From assembly GCF_947495565.1 (NCBI RefSeq), contig NZ_CANLZM010000004.1, forward strand, positions 248,001-312,000: a DNA stretch of 64,000 nucleotides, read 5' to 3'. The translations under genes were made by a program, and so were the position numbers. Every line of letters starts with the position of its first letter. Position 1 is the first letter of the stretch. The notes beneath the pieces were generated by a model that saw only the letters and a program-made list of their open reading frames with translations, was not told the DNA's origin and searched no databases. Positions 17,044 to 26,173 of the stretch are shown piece by piece. The stretch comes from an uncultured Pontibacter sp. (lineage in GTDB: Bacteria; Bacteroidota; Bacteroidia; Cytophagales; Hymenobacteraceae).

Positions 17044-18588
17044 ATGTCAAACACTTCGCAGGATGCTGTTTTTCAGTTAATAAAATCAATGGCCCGCTCA
17101 GAAAAGCGCCATTTCAGGCTATTAGCTACGCGGCAAGGCTCCAGCGGCGACATAAAGTTCCTGCAGCTATTTGATGCGCTGGACGGCACGTCGGACTATG
17201 ACGAAGAGCGGGTGCTGCGGCAGGTGCCAGGTATCAGAAAGGTGCAGCTTGCCAACCAGAAGGCCAACCTCTACAAGCAGTTGCTGGCCAGCCTGCGCAT
17301 GTACCATGCCAACCAAAACCCTGACATCCAACTGCACGAGCAGCTGGATTATGCACGCGTGCTTTATAATAAGGGCCTCTACCAGCAAAGCCTGAAAATG
17401 CTAGAAAAAGTGAAAGTGGCGGCACAGCAAAGCTCTTACTTACACATCTCCTTATCTGCCCTAAATTTTGAGAAGCAGATTGAGCAGCAGTACATTACCC
17501 GCAGCCTGGAGGGGCGCGCTGAACAACTGACAGAAGAGACAGATTCTTTAGTGGCGCATCTTAGCCGCACACACCATAACTCCACCCTGGCGTTACGCCT
17601 TTACGGCCTTTATATAAAGCTGGGGCACGCCCGCACCCAGGATGACCGTGATCAGCTGACAAATTTTTTCAAGGCTAATGTGCCAGCCCTTAATCCTAAG
17701 GAGGCAAGTTTTACTGAGAAGCTGTCGTTTTATCAGTCGCATGTTTGGTACCATTACATACTTCAGGATTTTAAGGCCTGTTATCGGTATGCCCAGAAGT
17801 GGGTGGATTTGTTTGAGGATGAGCCCCAGATGAAGCAGCAGCAAACCACCAATTATATCAAGGGACTGCACAACCTGCTGCTGGCCCTCTACAGCATGCT
17901 GTACTACAGTAAGTTTAAGGAGGCTCTAAAAAAGCTTGAAGACTTTGCCGCAGAAAGCAACAGGCGCAGCAACCCGAATATTGAGATGCTGCTTTTCCTG
18001 TACATTTATACAAACCGCATTAATGCTAGTTACATGGAGGGCCGCTTTACAGAGGGGCTCAAAATTGTGCCGGAGATCAGGCGTAACTTAAATGTATTTA
18101 AGCAGCAGCTGGACCCGCACCGCCAGCTCGTCTTTTACTATAAAATTGCTTCGCTATACTTTGGCAGCGGCGACTATTCCAGCACAATTTTATACTTGCA
18201 GAAAATCATTCAGTACAAGGATATCAGCTTACGAGAAGATATACAGTGCTTTGCCCGCATCCTGAACCTGATTGTGCACTATGAAGCCGGTAAAGATGAG
18301 TTATTAGAATACCAGATAAAATCAGTGTACCACTTTTTGGGCAAGATGAACGACCGGCAGCCGATGCAAGTAGCAATCTGTGAATTTTTGCGTAAACTCC
18401 CTGATATAAAACCGTTGGAGCTCAAATCAGCTTTCATAGCCCTTAAGGAGCAGCTGCTGCAGATTTCCGGTAACCCGCTTTACAGGCGCCCATTCCAGTA
18501 CCTGGATATTATCTCCTGGCTCGACAGCAAAATTACAAACCAGTCGGTGCAGCAGGTTATGCAGCAGAAATTTAAACAGCTGAAGTAG
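17044..18588 (+). CDS. Conserved helical-repeat protein of unknown function
   Basis: I do not recognise a named family for this 514-residue protein. It is almost wholly alpha-helical, with no signal peptide or membrane segment, and the pattern (ARVLYNKGLYQQSLKMLEKV, YYSKFKEALKKLEDFA, IASLYFGSGDYSSTILYLQKI) is that of degenerate TPR repeats. The N-terminus (LIKSMARSEKRHFRLLA) recurs in Bacteroidota hypothetical proteins. A cytoplasmic scaffold or regulator is plausible, nothing firmer. It is monocistronic and convergent with ung. Confidence 0.7.
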   Translation: MSNTSQDAVFQLIKSMARSEKRHFRLLATRQGSSGDIKFLQLFDALDGTSDYDEERVLRQVPGIRKVQLANQKANLYKQLLASLRMYHANQNPDIQLHEQLDYARVLYNKGLYQQSLKMLEKVKVAAQQSSYLHISLSALNFEKQIEQQYITRSLEGRAEQLTEETDSLVAHLSRTHHNSTLALRLYGLYIKLGHARTQDDRDQLTNFFKANVPALNPKEASFTEKLSFYQSHVWYHYILQDFKACYRYAQKWVDLFEDEPQMKQQQTTNYIKGLHNLLLALYSMLYYSKFKEALKKLEDFAAESNRRSNPNIEMLLFLYIYTNRINASYMEGRFTEGLKIVPEIRRNLNVFKQQLDPHRQLVFYYKIASLYFGSGDYSSTILYLQKIIQYKDISLREDIQCFARILNLIVHYEAGKDELLEYQIKSVYHFLGKMNDRQPMQVAICEFLRKLPDIKPLELKSAFIALKEQLLQISGNPLYRRPFQYLDIISWLDSKITNQSVQQVMQQKFKQLK

Positions 18589-18617
18589 GCTTTATTCGCT
18601 TCTGCTTTTCAGGTATA

Positions 18618-18667
18618 AAAATGACGGGCGGTCGAAATCTTTAGTGATTCTTAGCGCCCATCATTTT
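18618..18667. terminator. Terminator between the TPR-like gene and ung
   Basis: A 13-bp stem with one mismatch (18618-18630 with 18655-18667), A-rich on one side and T-rich on the other, between convergent genes. It can serve both. Confidence 0.6.
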
Positions 18668-18692
18668 AAAATTTTGATTTTGAAGTATAGAC

Positions 18693-19355
18693 TTACCAAT
18701 CAATCGGCTTTTTGCCGTGCTCCTGCAAGTATGCATTGGCTTTACTGAAGTGCCGGCTCCCGAAAAAACCTCTGTCAGCTGCGAAGGGTGATGGATGTGC
18801 GGCCTTTAATACCAGGTGCTTCCGCTCATCTATAAATGCTCCTTTTTTCTGTGCATAAGCTCCCCAAAGTATAAATACTACATTCTCTTTCAGGTTATTC
18901 ACTTTCTGCACAACAGCGTCGGTAAACTCTTCCCAGCCTTTTTTTTGATGAGAACCGGCGTCGCCTGCCCGCACAGTCAGGGTAGCGTTTAGCAACAGTA
19001 CACCTTGGGTGGCCCAGCGCTCCAGATTTCCGGTTTCTGGCATGTCTTTGCCAAGGTCACTCTTTATCTCCTTGAAAATATTTAACAAGGAAGGCGGCGT
19101 GCGCACCTTATCGCTTACAGAAAAAGCGAGACCGTTTGCCTGGTTTGGCCCATGATACGGGTCCTGCCCCAAAATAACGACCTCCACTTTATCGAATGGG
19201 CACATCTCAAAGGCGTTAAAGATTTGATTTCCGGGAGGATAAACTTTTTGCGACGTGTATTCGTCTTTTACAAATGAAACCAGCTCCTTAAAATATGGTT
19301 TTTCAAATTCATCTTGTAAGATATTTTGCCAGCTTTCTTCTATCTTTACATGCAT
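18693..19355 (-). CDS. ung: Uracil-DNA glycosylase, family 1
   Basis: Removes uracil from DNA to start base-excision repair. The 220-residue product has the water-activating loop GQDPYHG (catalytic Asp65, His68), the uracil-pocket stretch GLAFSV, and the C-terminal DNA-intercalation motif AAHPSPF. Length is standard. It is a single gene, divergent from apaG. Confidence 0.96.
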   Translation of the reverse strand: MHVKIEESWQNILQDEFEKPYFKELVSFVKDEYTSQKVYPPGNQIFNAFEMCPFDKVEVVILGQDPYHGPNQANGLAFSVSDKVRTPPSLLNIFKEIKSDLGKDMPETGNLERWATQGVLLLNATLTVRAGDAGSHQKKGWEEFTDAVVQKVNNLKENVVFILWGAYAQKKGAFIDERKHLVLKAAHPSPFAADRGFFGSRHFSKANAYLQEHGKKPIDW

Positions 19356-19446
19356 GGGTTAGTTCGGCTTGTTGAGTTAGGTTAACAAAAGCTACAGCAT
19401 AAGCAGCAGCCGCATTAGTTTCTAAGTATACAAAAAACTCTGGAAC

Positions 19447-19833
19447 ATGGATACAAAAACAACGGAAGGTGTAAAAGTTACTGTCACCGCCAACTACTTA
19501 CCAGACTACTCCAGCCCGGTACAGCAGCACTTTGTTTTTGCCTATAGGATAAAGATTGAGAACAACAGTGAGTTTACCGTAAAGCTGATGCGCCGCCACT
19601 GGTACATTCATGATGCCACCGGCCAGATGCGTGAGGTAGAGGGCGAAGGCGTAGTTGGCCAGCAACCCACATTGGAACCTGGCGAGATGCACGAGTATGT
19701 ATCAGGCTGCAACTTGAAAACCGGCATCGGCAAAATGCGCGGCACATACCTGATGGAGCGCATGGTGGACGGACGCCAATTTGATGTCACGATACCTGAG
19801 TTTACGCTTGTCGTGCCTTATAAACTTAATTAA
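19447..19833 (+). CDS. apaG: ApaG family protein
   Basis: A 128-residue ApaG/DUF525 protein, an immunoglobulin-like all-beta fold. The motifs YRIKIEN, LMRRHWYIHDATGQ and VEGEGVVGQQPTLEPGE are characteristic. In enterobacteria apaG is linked to cobalt tolerance and Ap4A metabolism, but its biochemical role is not settled. The next gene, a methyltransferase, is 81 bp downstream on the same strand. Confidence 0.92.
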   Translation: MDTKTTEGVKVTVTANYLPDYSSPVQQHFVFAYRIKIENNSEFTVKLMRRHWYIHDATGQMREVEGEGVVGQQPTLEPGEMHEYVSGCNLKTGIGKMRGTYLMERMVDGRQFDVTIPEFTLVVPYKLN

Positions 19834-19914
19834 CCTAAGCCCCGCCAGCACCTATACTTTAGAATTAACTTTCGCTGGATTTATACTTGAGCGCTGTCTC
19901 CAACATCAACCCTT

Positions 19915-20700
19915 GTGTCTTACTTTAGATTAGCTGCTGATTACCTGCTGTACCGAATGCGTGCTTACAAGCTGCATGGCGTCCACTCCCCTTTCGTATT
20001 TGATCTCTACCATCATGTGCTGCACCATACCGGCCATTTTCCTGCTTATACTTATGTAGAGGCGCTACGGGATAATCTGCTTAACGATGAGCGACAGCTT
20101 CAGGTAACAGATTTTGGTGCAGGATCGAGAAGTATAAATCTAAAGGCTCGCAAAGTGAAGGACATTGCGCGTACGTCTGCCAAGCCTGCCAAGTATGGAC
20201 AGCTGCTTTTCCGCTTAGTCAATCATTTTCAGCCCAAAACTATACTTGAGCTGGGCACCTCACTTGGCCTTACCTCCTCCTACTTAGCAGAAGCACGGAA
20301 AAATAGCAGAATTTATACTTTTGAAGGTTGCCCGAATATTGCCCAAGTTGCCCGTGAGAATTTCCGAAAGCAGGGATACAGCAACATTACACTGGTAGAA
20401 GGAAACATTGACGAGACACTGGAGCAGCAGTTACAAAAGGTGGAGCAGCTTGATTTCGCTTTTCTGGATGGCAACCACCGTTACGAACCAACTCTCCGTT
20501 ATTTTGAGCATTGCCTCAGTAAGAGCCATGAAAATACTGTGCTGGTGCTAGATGATATTTACTGGTCAGCGGAAATGAAGCGCGCCTGGCAAGAGGTGAA
20601 GCGCCACCCACAGGTGCGCCAGACAGTAGATTTATACTTTGTAGGCTTAGTGTTCTTCCGGAAGCAACAGCCCAAAGAATATTTTACGCTTTATTATTGA
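19915..20700 (+). CDS. Class I SAM-dependent methyltransferase
   Basis: A 261-residue Rossmann-fold methyltransferase, O-methyltransferase-like. Motif I is TILELGTSLGLTSSYLA (about residues 105-120), followed by IYTFEGCPNIAQVARENF and the acidic motif LDFAFLDGNHRYEPTLRYF, then VLVLDDIYWSAEM. The N-terminus AYKLHGVHSPFVFDLYH recurs in Bacteroidota homologues. Substrate unknown. The start is GTG at 19915; no ATG fits. Confidence 0.8.
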   Translation: MSYFRLAADYLLYRMRAYKLHGVHSPFVFDLYHHVLHHTGHFPAYTYVEALRDNLLNDERQLQVTDFGAGSRSINLKARKVKDIARTSAKPAKYGQLLFRLVNHFQPKTILELGTSLGLTSSYLAEARKNSRIYTFEGCPNIAQVARENFRKQGYSNITLVEGNIDETLEQQLQKVEQLDFAFLDGNHRYEPTLRYFEHCLSKSHENTVLVLDDIYWSAEMKRAWQEVKRHPQVRQTVDLYFVGLVFFRKQQPKEYFTLYY

Positions 20701-20723
20701 TAAAACAGATCATCCTAAAAGTA

Positions 20724-20764
20724 AAAGGGCCAAAAAGTAGATATTACTTTTTGGCCCTTTCTAG
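20724..20764. terminator. Bidirectional terminator, methyltransferase/kdsA
   Basis: A perfect 16-bp stem (20724-20739 with 20745-20760) with a 5-nt loop, between convergent genes. Confidence 0.8.
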
Positions 20765-20782
20765 TTTGCTGTAGAATAACTC

Positions 20783-21592
20783 TTATTTAATAGCCTGACG
20801 AATGCGCACAAGCTTTTGCAGCAGCGCTTCCAGTTGATCGAGCGGTAGCATATTAGCGCCGTCCGACTTGGCAGTACTTGGCTCCGGATGCGTTTCGATG
20901 AACAGACCGTCTGCGCCAACCGCAATAGCTGCTTTGGCAATGGTTTCGATAAGCGCTGGCTTGCCGCCCGTTACCCCCGAATTTTGGTTAGGCTGCTGCA
21001 GTGAGTGCGTCACATCCATTACAACCGGGGCACCTGTAGCCTGCATGGCCGGTATGTTACGGTAATCCACCACCAGGTCAGAATAGCCGAAGCTGTTTCC
21101 GCGGTCAGTTAAAATCACTTTGTCATTACCTGATTCCCGCACCTTATCCACGGCAAAGCGCATCGCATCACCAGACAAAAACTGGCCTTTCTTTATGTTT
21201 ACTACTTTGCCGGTATTAGCTGCTGCTACCAAAAGATCCGTCTGGCGACACAAAAAAGCAGGAATCTGCAGCACGTCCACATACGCAGCGGCCATAGCAG
21301 CCTCGCCACTCTCATGAATATCGGTTACAGTCGGCACATTAAACTCTTTCCCCACTTTCTCCAGAATGCGCAGTGCCTTCTCATCGCCTATACCGCAAAA
21401 TGAATCGAGGCGTGAGCGGTTAGCCTTCCGGTATGATCCTTTGAATATCCACGGAATCTGCAGCTTATCAGTTATTGTTTTGATGCGTTCTGCAATCTGC
21501 AGCGCCATTTCTTCGCTCTCAATGGCGCATGGACCAGCCATCAGGAAGAAATTGCCGCTGTCTGTATAGTTTAATTTCGGTATCTCAAACAT
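20783..21592 (-). CDS. kdsA: 3-deoxy-8-phosphooctulonate (KDO-8-P) synthase
   Basis: Condenses arabinose-5-phosphate with PEP to KDO-8-phosphate for the inner core of lipopolysaccharide. The 269-residue TIM-barrel protein has MAGPCAIESEEMA, FKGSYRKANRSR, PTVTDIHE, LTDRGNSFGYSDLVVDYR and FIETHPEPSTAKSDG, all diagnostic. Length is typical. The TPMT-like gene lies 123 bp upstream on the same strand, so co-transcription is possible. It supports a Gram-negative, KDO-containing envelope. Confidence 0.97.
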   Translation of the reverse strand: MFEIPKLNYTDSGNFFLMAGPCAIESEEMALQIAERIKTITDKLQIPWIFKGSYRKANRSRLDSFCGIGDEKALRILEKVGKEFNVPTVTDIHESGEAAMAAAYVDVLQIPAFLCRQTDLLVAAANTGKVVNIKKGQFLSGDAMRFAVDKVRESGNDKVILTDRGNSFGYSDLVVDYRNIPAMQATGAPVVMDVTHSLQQPNQNSGVTGGKPALIETIAKAAIAVGADGLFIETHPEPSTAKSDGANMLPLDQLEALLQKLVRIRQAIK

Positions 21593-21715
21593 AGCTTTTA
21601 TACTTTATACTTGCCTGTTCCGGCAATGCAAAGGTAAGGAGAAACTTAGATAGTTGTGAGTTTTGGTAGCCCGGGCATTTCATATGACAACCCTTTAACC
21701 TAACTCGGCAACCAC

Positions 21716-22306
21716 TTACTTTTTTACTTTCAACTCAATGAACAGCTCTTTTCCCTGCCTTGGCGGGATAGAATTGTAAGCGGTGTCAAAGTGCAGAAAG
21801 TCAAAGTATGGTGCAAAGCACTGCCGGTATTCTTCACGGTTTCCGCCAAACGGAGGTCCTTCTTTTTCGAATGTAGTGTTAAACAGCAGCCCCATAAGCT
21901 TACCATCTGGCTTTAACAGCTCTGCACATTTACGGGCATAAGCGCTTCGCAAGTCAGGATGTAAGGCACAAAAGAAAGTCTGCTCTACAATAAGGTCATA
22001 ACAACCTTGCAGCGAGAAGAAATCCTGATGCAGCAGGTGTTGCTTTGGGAAATCGGGAAGACGAGCAGCTAAGTTTTGTAAAGGCGCTTCAGCCAGATCC
22101 GCTACGTAAACATCTGTAAATCCGTTTTTATGCAAATATTCTGCTTCGTAGGCATTCCCGCACCCAGGAATCAAAATGCGCAGACATTTGTTGCTTATCT
22201 GATCAAAATAATATTTTAGCGGTGGCGTTATACCTCCAACGTCCCAGCCAGTCTGGTTTTGCTGGTAGCGCTGCTGCCAGTAGCCGGCATTAAAATCTTG
22301 GTTCAT
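21716..22306 (-). CDS. TPMT-like SAM-dependent methyltransferase
   Basis: A 196-residue methyltransferase of the thiopurine/thiol methyltransferase group. It has the N-terminal YWQQRYQQNQTGWDVGGITPPL, the SAM motif RILIPGCGNAYEAEYL, VYVADLAEAPL and the active-site stretch DLIVEQTFFCALHP. Substrates in this group include thiols, halides and thiopurines; which one applies here cannot be told. It lies upstream of kdsA on the same strand and is divergent from the coiled-coil gene. Confidence 0.85.
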   Translation of the reverse strand: MNQDFNAGYWQQRYQQNQTGWDVGGITPPLKYYFDQISNKCLRILIPGCGNAYEAEYLHKNGFTDVYVADLAEAPLQNLAARLPDFPKQHLLHQDFFSLQGCYDLIVEQTFFCALHPDLRSAYARKCAELLKPDGKLMGLLFNTTFEKEGPPFGGNREEYRQCFAPYFDFLHFDTAYNSIPPRQGKELFIELKVKK

Positions 22307-22307
22307 C

Positions 22308-22341
22308 TTGCTTCAATTATAAAACCAAATTTATATATTTG
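22308..22341 (+). promoter_or_regulatory. Candidate promoter of the coiled-coil gene
   Basis: TTG (22308-22310), 23 nt, then TATATTTG (22334-22341), a perfect -7 box. A palindrome lies directly downstream at the expected start of transcription. Confidence 0.45.
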
Positions 22342-22348
22342 ACTTTTA

Positions 22349-22368
22349 CACTAGAGCGAAATCTAGTG
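22349..22368. promoter_or_regulatory. Possible operator dyad
   Basis: Perfect 7-bp inverted repeat CACTAGA-6 nt-TCTAGTG, beginning 7 bp after the candidate -7 box, where a repressor would block transcription. No cognate regulator is evident nearby. Confidence 0.4.
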
Positions 22369-22416
22369 ATGGATTTAAAACTAATGTATAACTTCGGGTA
22401 ATCAAACATTTAATAT

Positions 22417-23358
22417 ATGTCTACAAACACTCCTGAGAATCGCAGTAACCGCAAACTTTTAATAGGAGGCCTTTTGGTTGTGCTTATTAGCATCAACGGC
22501 ATTCTGATTTACATGAATTATCAGAAAAAAGAGAAAACAGAAGAGCAGGCTGAAATCATAAAAGTAAAAGACAGCGAACTGGAGAATCAGATTAAAGTAT
22601 ACGAAGCACTTAAAGCTGATTTTGAGCGCCAAAGCCAGGAACTTTCAGCAATGGGATTGGAAAATGACTCGCTGGAGGCTCAGATCTCCTCTATTTCAGC
22701 TGACCTGGATGAGCTCCGTGGTTTCAGAAAAAGAAGCTATAGCCTGGCCGACCAGCGCAGATTCCGTGACAGAGCTTCCGCTTTTGAAAAGCAGCTGCAG
22801 GAGAAGGATAATGAGATATCGCGCCTGAAGCAGGATAACGAGGTGCTGTTTACAGAAAACACAGACCTAAAAACTACCCAAACCCGCATGTCTGACAGCC
22901 TGACCACCATGCGTTCTACCAACCAAGAACTCAACCAGCAGGTGCGTATTGCATCACGCTTAGAGGCTAAAGGGCTTAACGTGAACATCATCAACCAGCG
23001 TGGCAAGGAGAAAGAAGATAACGACAACGAGTTCAGAGCGAAGCAGGTAGATAAATTAAGAATCGACTTTACACTTGCCCGTAACGAGGTGGCTAAAAAA
23101 GAGCCTAAAACAGTTTACATGCGCATGATCGAGCCTGACGGAGCTGCTCTTTACAACCTTTCTACCGGTTCAGGCATGTTCCAAATCGATGGCGAAGAAA
23201 TGTACTACACTGCTAAGCGCGATTTTGTATTTGACAACTCGCAGCAGGCGCTTAGCTTTACTTACGATAAAAACGCAGAGTATAAAAAGGGGCAGCACAC
23301 CGTAGAGCTTTACGCGGAGGGTTTCCTGATCGGTAAGACTACCTTTATTCTGAAATAA
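22417..23358 (+). CDS. Membrane-anchored coiled-coil protein
   Basis: A 313-residue protein with one N-terminal transmembrane segment (about residues 14-33, LLIGGLLVVLISINGILIYM), a long coiled coil rich in Glu, Gln, Arg and Leu (about 38-200) and a C-terminal globular beta domain (about 210-313; YMRMIEPDGAALYNLSTGSG, GKTTFILK). The C-terminal domain probably lies in the periplasm. I do not recognise a named family; similar proteins occur across Cytophagales. Monocistronic. Confidence 0.75.
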   Translation: MSTNTPENRSNRKLLIGGLLVVLISINGILIYMNYQKKEKTEEQAEIIKVKDSELENQIKVYEALKADFERQSQELSAMGLENDSLEAQISSISADLDELRGFRKRSYSLADQRRFRDRASAFEKQLQEKDNEISRLKQDNEVLFTENTDLKTTQTRMSDSLTTMRSTNQELNQQVRIASRLEAKGLNVNIINQRGKEKEDNDNEFRAKQVDKLRIDFTLARNEVAKKEPKTVYMRMIEPDGAALYNLSTGSGMFQIDGEEMYYTAKRDFVFDNSQQALSFTYDKNAEYKKGQHTVELYAEGFLIGKTTFILK

Positions 23359-23386
23359 AGATATTTCATACTTTAGCCAAAGTATG

Positions 23387-23426
23387 AAAAGCCTCTGTCC
23401 TACACGGCAGGGGCTTTTCTGTTTTT
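23387..23426 (+). terminator. Terminator of the coiled-coil gene
   Basis: A stem of about 13 bp including G-U pairs (AAAAGCC...GGCTTTT), then a T-run. Confidence 0.55.
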
Positions 23427-23458
23427 AATGCTTACTGATTAATCTTTAGCGAATAAAA

Positions 23459-23485
23459 AAAGCCCTAACCTACGGCAAGGGCTTT
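23459..23485 (-). terminator. Terminator of cphA
   Basis: An 8-bp stem (23459-23466 with 23478-23485), 11-nt loop, followed on the minus strand by a T-run. Confidence 0.7.
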
Positions 23486-23545
23486 AGTCCATCGTTCACA
23501 TTTATATCTTTCTATTACTACCTCTCTAACGTGGCTTAGCGGTGT

Positions 23546-26173
23546 TTATTCTGCAAAAACCTTACGATCCTGAATTACCTTGAAACTCTCTACCATTTTC
23601 ACAGATTCATGCACATCTTCGGTAAAAATGGCGACTAAAGAACCTTCTTCTGCATTCTCCAGCGCATACGCTATAGCGCGCATTTCCTCCGGAATCTGGC
23701 GCACTGGCTTATTAGGCGCGGTGTCCTCAATGCCCCGCAGTACAGGCCCCAAAATTTCGTCTGCTGTTCTGCCTCTTAGGTCTGAGTCCAGGCGGACTAT
23801 TATCTCGTCAAATATGTCACCTGACACGCGGCCGATTTCATAAAAATCCTCCTGCCGCCTGTCTCCTACGGCCGCCACGATGCCTATTTTCTTCGTAACG
23901 TCCAGCTCACTCATATATTCGCCGATTGCCTTCAGGCCTCCGACGTTGTGTGCGTAATCTACCAGCACCTCAAAAGTCGGGAACTTGAACAGGTTCATAC
24001 GGCCTGGGGTTTTGCTTGGAGAAGGTATAAACGTACGAAGAGAGGTTTTAATGTCTTCAATTTCGAAGTGCGAAATATAACCAGCCAGCGCAGCAGCAAG
24101 TATGTTCTCAATGTTAAATTTAGCCTTACCTCCGAAAGTAAGCGGCACATCTGCCACACGATCTATCCGAATTTTATAGCTATTTTTGAAAATAGAGATA
24201 TAACCGTTTTCAAATACTGCGGCTAGCCCGCCTTTTGCAATATGCTTAAGTATGCGCGGGTTGTCTTCGTTCATGCTAAAGAAAGCTACTTTGCAGTCTA
24301 CCTCTTCAGCCATTGCGTAAACCAGATCGTCGTCAGCGTTAAGTACAGCATAGCCGTCTTTGCTCACGCTCTTTGGCACAACTGCCTTTAATAGGGCTAA
24401 TTCTTCTAAAGTATGAATGTCTCCTAAACCCAGGTGGTCTGAGCTCACGTTAGTTATGATACCTATGTCGCATTGCTCGAAACCAAGTCCGGAGCGGAGA
24501 AGGCCTCCTCTGGCGCATTCCAGCACGGCAAAATTTACAGTTGGGTCTTTCAGCACAAATTGCGCGCTGTAAGATCCGGTTGTGTCGCCTTTCTCCAGCA
24601 ACTTGTCCTGTATATAAATACCCTCTGTTGTAGTATAACCAACCTGGAAGCCCTTATGCTTCACCATATGCGCTATCAGACGGGTAGTAGTTGTTTTGCC
24701 GTTCGTGCCGGTAACAGCAATAATCGGAACCCGTGCCGGCATGCTGTGCGGGAAAAGCATATCCACAACAGGCTCAGCAACATTGCGCGGCAAGCCATAG
24801 GTTGGCGATATGTGCATTCTGAAACCTGGCGCAGCATTAACCTCCAGCACTGCTCCACGAGCCTCGTTTAAAGGTATGGCAATATCAGTGGTCATTACGT
24901 CTATGCCGCAAATATCAAGACCAATTAAACCGGCAATGCGTTCGGCCATTAATATGTTATAAGGATCTACCAGGTCTGTAACATCGGTGGCAGTACCGCC
25001 GGTGCTAATGTTGGCCGTACTTTTCAGGTATAGGTCCTCACCTGCCGCAATAACAGATTGGGTTGTCAGGTTCAGGCTCTTCAGGATATTAGCTGTGTGC
25101 TTATCCAACTTAATCTTAGTGAGCGCCTTCTCATGCCCGATGCCGCGACGAGGGTCTTTGTTTTCTTTATCTATGAGCTGTTTAATAGTAGAAACGCCAT
25201 CTCCTGTAACTTTAGCGGGTGTGCGCTTTGCAGCAGCCACAAATTTGCCGTTTATAACCAGAAGCCTGAAATCAAAGCCCTGTATAAACTGCTCTACCAT
25301 AACGCCATCCGAAAACTTCTTCGCTTCAGAGAAGCCTTTCTGGGCATCCTTTAGGGTAGTGATGTTTATGGTAGCGCCTTTGCCGTGGTTTCCGTCTAAT
25401 GGCTTGATAACAAGCGGAAAGCCAAGCCAGTTAATGGCTTTCTTAAGTTCGTCAGGCTCATAAATAGTTCTGCCTTTGGGCACCGGAATGCCAGCCTCTT
25501 CCAGAATATCTTTGGTGGCTTTTTTATCTCCTGCTATCTCTACAGCAAAACAAGCTGTGCTGGATGTCATGGTGGCTTGTATGCGCTTTTGATGCACCCC
25601 GTAACCCAATTGGATGAGAGAGTGGCGGTTTAGCCTGATATAAGGAATGCCGCGGCTTACTGCTTCCGAAACGATAGAATAGGTACTAGGGCCAAAATAC
25701 TCATCCTCCCGAATATCATGCAGGCGGCTGATGTCTTCTTCTAGTTTATACTTCTCTCCCGCTATCAATGCCTTTGTAATACGAACCGCAGCATATGCAG
25801 CGTATTCTCCGGCTCTCTCTTCCTGGTACGAGTACACTACAGCCTGGTGCCCCTCCTCAGGTGCTGGGTAGCAGCGACCGTAACCGCTTTCCATTCCTGC
25901 CATTGTTTGCAGCTCCAGTGCCACGTGCTGCACCACATGCCCAAACGTGGTACCTTCTTCAACTGACTTAAAAAAGCCGCCTTCTACCCCTTCTGCAGCC
26001 CGGTGGCGCTGCATATCCGGAAACATTTTTTGTAATCGTGCTAAAAAGTGAGGGACTTCATCAGTAGACAACTGGCTGAGTTGCTCCAGGTCCAATTTTA
26101 AAACAATAAGTTTAGGGTGCTTTACTGACCAGTAGTTTGGCCCGCGCATTACGCGCAAATCGATAATTTTCAT
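23546..26173 (-). CDS. cphA: Cyanophycin synthetase
   Basis: Makes cyanophycin (multi-L-arginyl-poly-L-aspartate), an intracellular nitrogen/carbon reserve, by ATP-dependent addition of Asp and Arg without ribosomes. The 875-residue protein shows the CphA-specific N-terminal domain (DLRVMRGPNYWSVKHPKLIV...), an ATP-grasp domain (about 215-475; FPLVIKPLDGNHGKGATINI, EVNAAPGFRMH) and a Mur-ligase-like domain with VTGTNGKTTTTRLIAH (about 490 onward) and VDYAHNVGGLKAI. Length agrees with known CphA. No cyanophycinase or isoaspartyl dipeptidase gene is adjacent. It appears to be a single gene. Confidence 0.93.
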   Translation of the reverse strand: MKIIDLRVMRGPNYWSVKHPKLIVLKLDLEQLSQLSTDEVPHFLARLQKMFPDMQRHRAAEGVEGGFFKSVEEGTTFGHVVQHVALELQTMAGMESGYGRCYPAPEEGHQAVVYSYQEERAGEYAAYAAVRITKALIAGEKYKLEEDISRLHDIREDEYFGPSTYSIVSEAVSRGIPYIRLNRHSLIQLGYGVHQKRIQATMTSSTACFAVEIAGDKKATKDILEEAGIPVPKGRTIYEPDELKKAINWLGFPLVIKPLDGNHGKGATINITTLKDAQKGFSEAKKFSDGVMVEQFIQGFDFRLLVINGKFVAAAKRTPAKVTGDGVSTIKQLIDKENKDPRRGIGHEKALTKIKLDKHTANILKSLNLTTQSVIAAGEDLYLKSTANISTGGTATDVTDLVDPYNILMAERIAGLIGLDICGIDVMTTDIAIPLNEARGAVLEVNAAPGFRMHISPTYGLPRNVAEPVVDMLFPHSMPARVPIIAVTGTNGKTTTTRLIAHMVKHKGFQVGYTTTEGIYIQDKLLEKGDTTGSYSAQFVLKDPTVNFAVLECARGGLLRSGLGFEQCDIGIITNVSSDHLGLGDIHTLEELALLKAVVPKSVSKDGYAVLNADDDLVYAMAEEVDCKVAFFSMNEDNPRILKHIAKGGLAAVFENGYISIFKNSYKIRIDRVADVPLTFGGKAKFNIENILAAALAGYISHFEIEDIKTSLRTFIPSPSKTPGRMNLFKFPTFEVLVDYAHNVGGLKAIGEYMSELDVTKKIGIVAAVGDRRQEDFYEIGRVSGDIFDEIIVRLDSDLRGRTADEILGPVLRGIEDTAPNKPVRQIPEEMRAIAYALENAEEGSLVAIFTEDVHESVKMVESFKVIQDRKVFAE

